Assembly: GCA_964545895.1 (NCBI GenBank)
Contig: CAZJHS010000122.1
Location: forward strand, 1-6,657
Origin: UBA6183 sp964545895
Lineage (GTDB): Bacteria > Bacteroidota > Bacteroidia > UKL13-3
Direction: 5' to 3'
Length of the DNA stretch: 6,657 nucleotides
The notes beneath the pieces were generated by a model that did no database searches, was not told the origin of the DNA, and saw only the letters and a program-made list of their open reading frames with translations. Positions 6,626 to 6,657 of this stretch are shown here, piece by piece (the first letter of the stretch is position 1; every line of letters starts with the position of its first letter). The position numbers and the translations under genes were made by a program.

Positions 6626-6657
6626 GTATGGTTTTCAAGAAAAATCGAGGCAAGATA

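Noticed and set aside
6626..6657. Cobalamin or SAM riboswitch upstream of metH
   Set aside because: Only 32 bases are visible, far too short for either fold, and no matching motif is seen.

Overview
The window looks like ordinary chromosomal DNA from a member of the Bacteroidota. Evidence: an AT-rich composition, a multi-PKD surface protein ending in the type B sorting domain of the type IX secretion system (a Bacteroidota-specific exporter), a match to the phylum's TAnnTTTG promoter element before ispH, few recognisable Shine-Dalgarno sequences, and a methionine synthase that lacks its homocysteine domain, as in the split enzymes common in this phylum. Genus and family cannot be fixed from this sequence.

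Layout from left to right. Positions 1-1885 (+) hold the C-terminal 627 residues of a large secreted adhesin-like protein. It is built from a 167-residue double-PKD module repeated three times and ends in a gliding-motility-associated C-terminal domain. After a single base comes a convergent gene (1887-2324, -) for a DUF2452 protein of unknown function, related to human C1orf50. A 90-bp divergent intergenic region (2325-2414) leads to ispH (2415-3257, +), the last enzyme of the MEP isoprenoid pathway. Four bases later follows a membrane-anchored glutathione-peroxidase-family thiol peroxidase (3262-3840, +). A 14-bp-stem hairpin with A and T runs on its two sides (3858-3891) serves as a bidirectional terminator between this pair and the convergent metH (3932-6625, -). 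MetH here has the folate, cap, cobalamin and AdoMet-activation domains, but its homocysteine domain must be encoded elsewhere. The last 32 bases (6626-6657) are the edge upstream of metH.

The genes do not form one functional system. ispH and the peroxidase are the only likely operon: an oxygen-sensitive Fe-S enzyme next to a peroxide-removing enzyme. I found no mobile element, CRISPR array, tRNA, rRNA or defence system, and nothing that looks like a wholly new system. The most unusual local signal is a 28-bp heptanucleotide tandem repeat lying in frame inside metH, where it replaces a surface-loop sequence of the AdoMet domain. Other points of interest are the exact 501-bp periodicity and paired cysteines of the PKD array, and the bacterial DUF2452/C1orf50 homologue.
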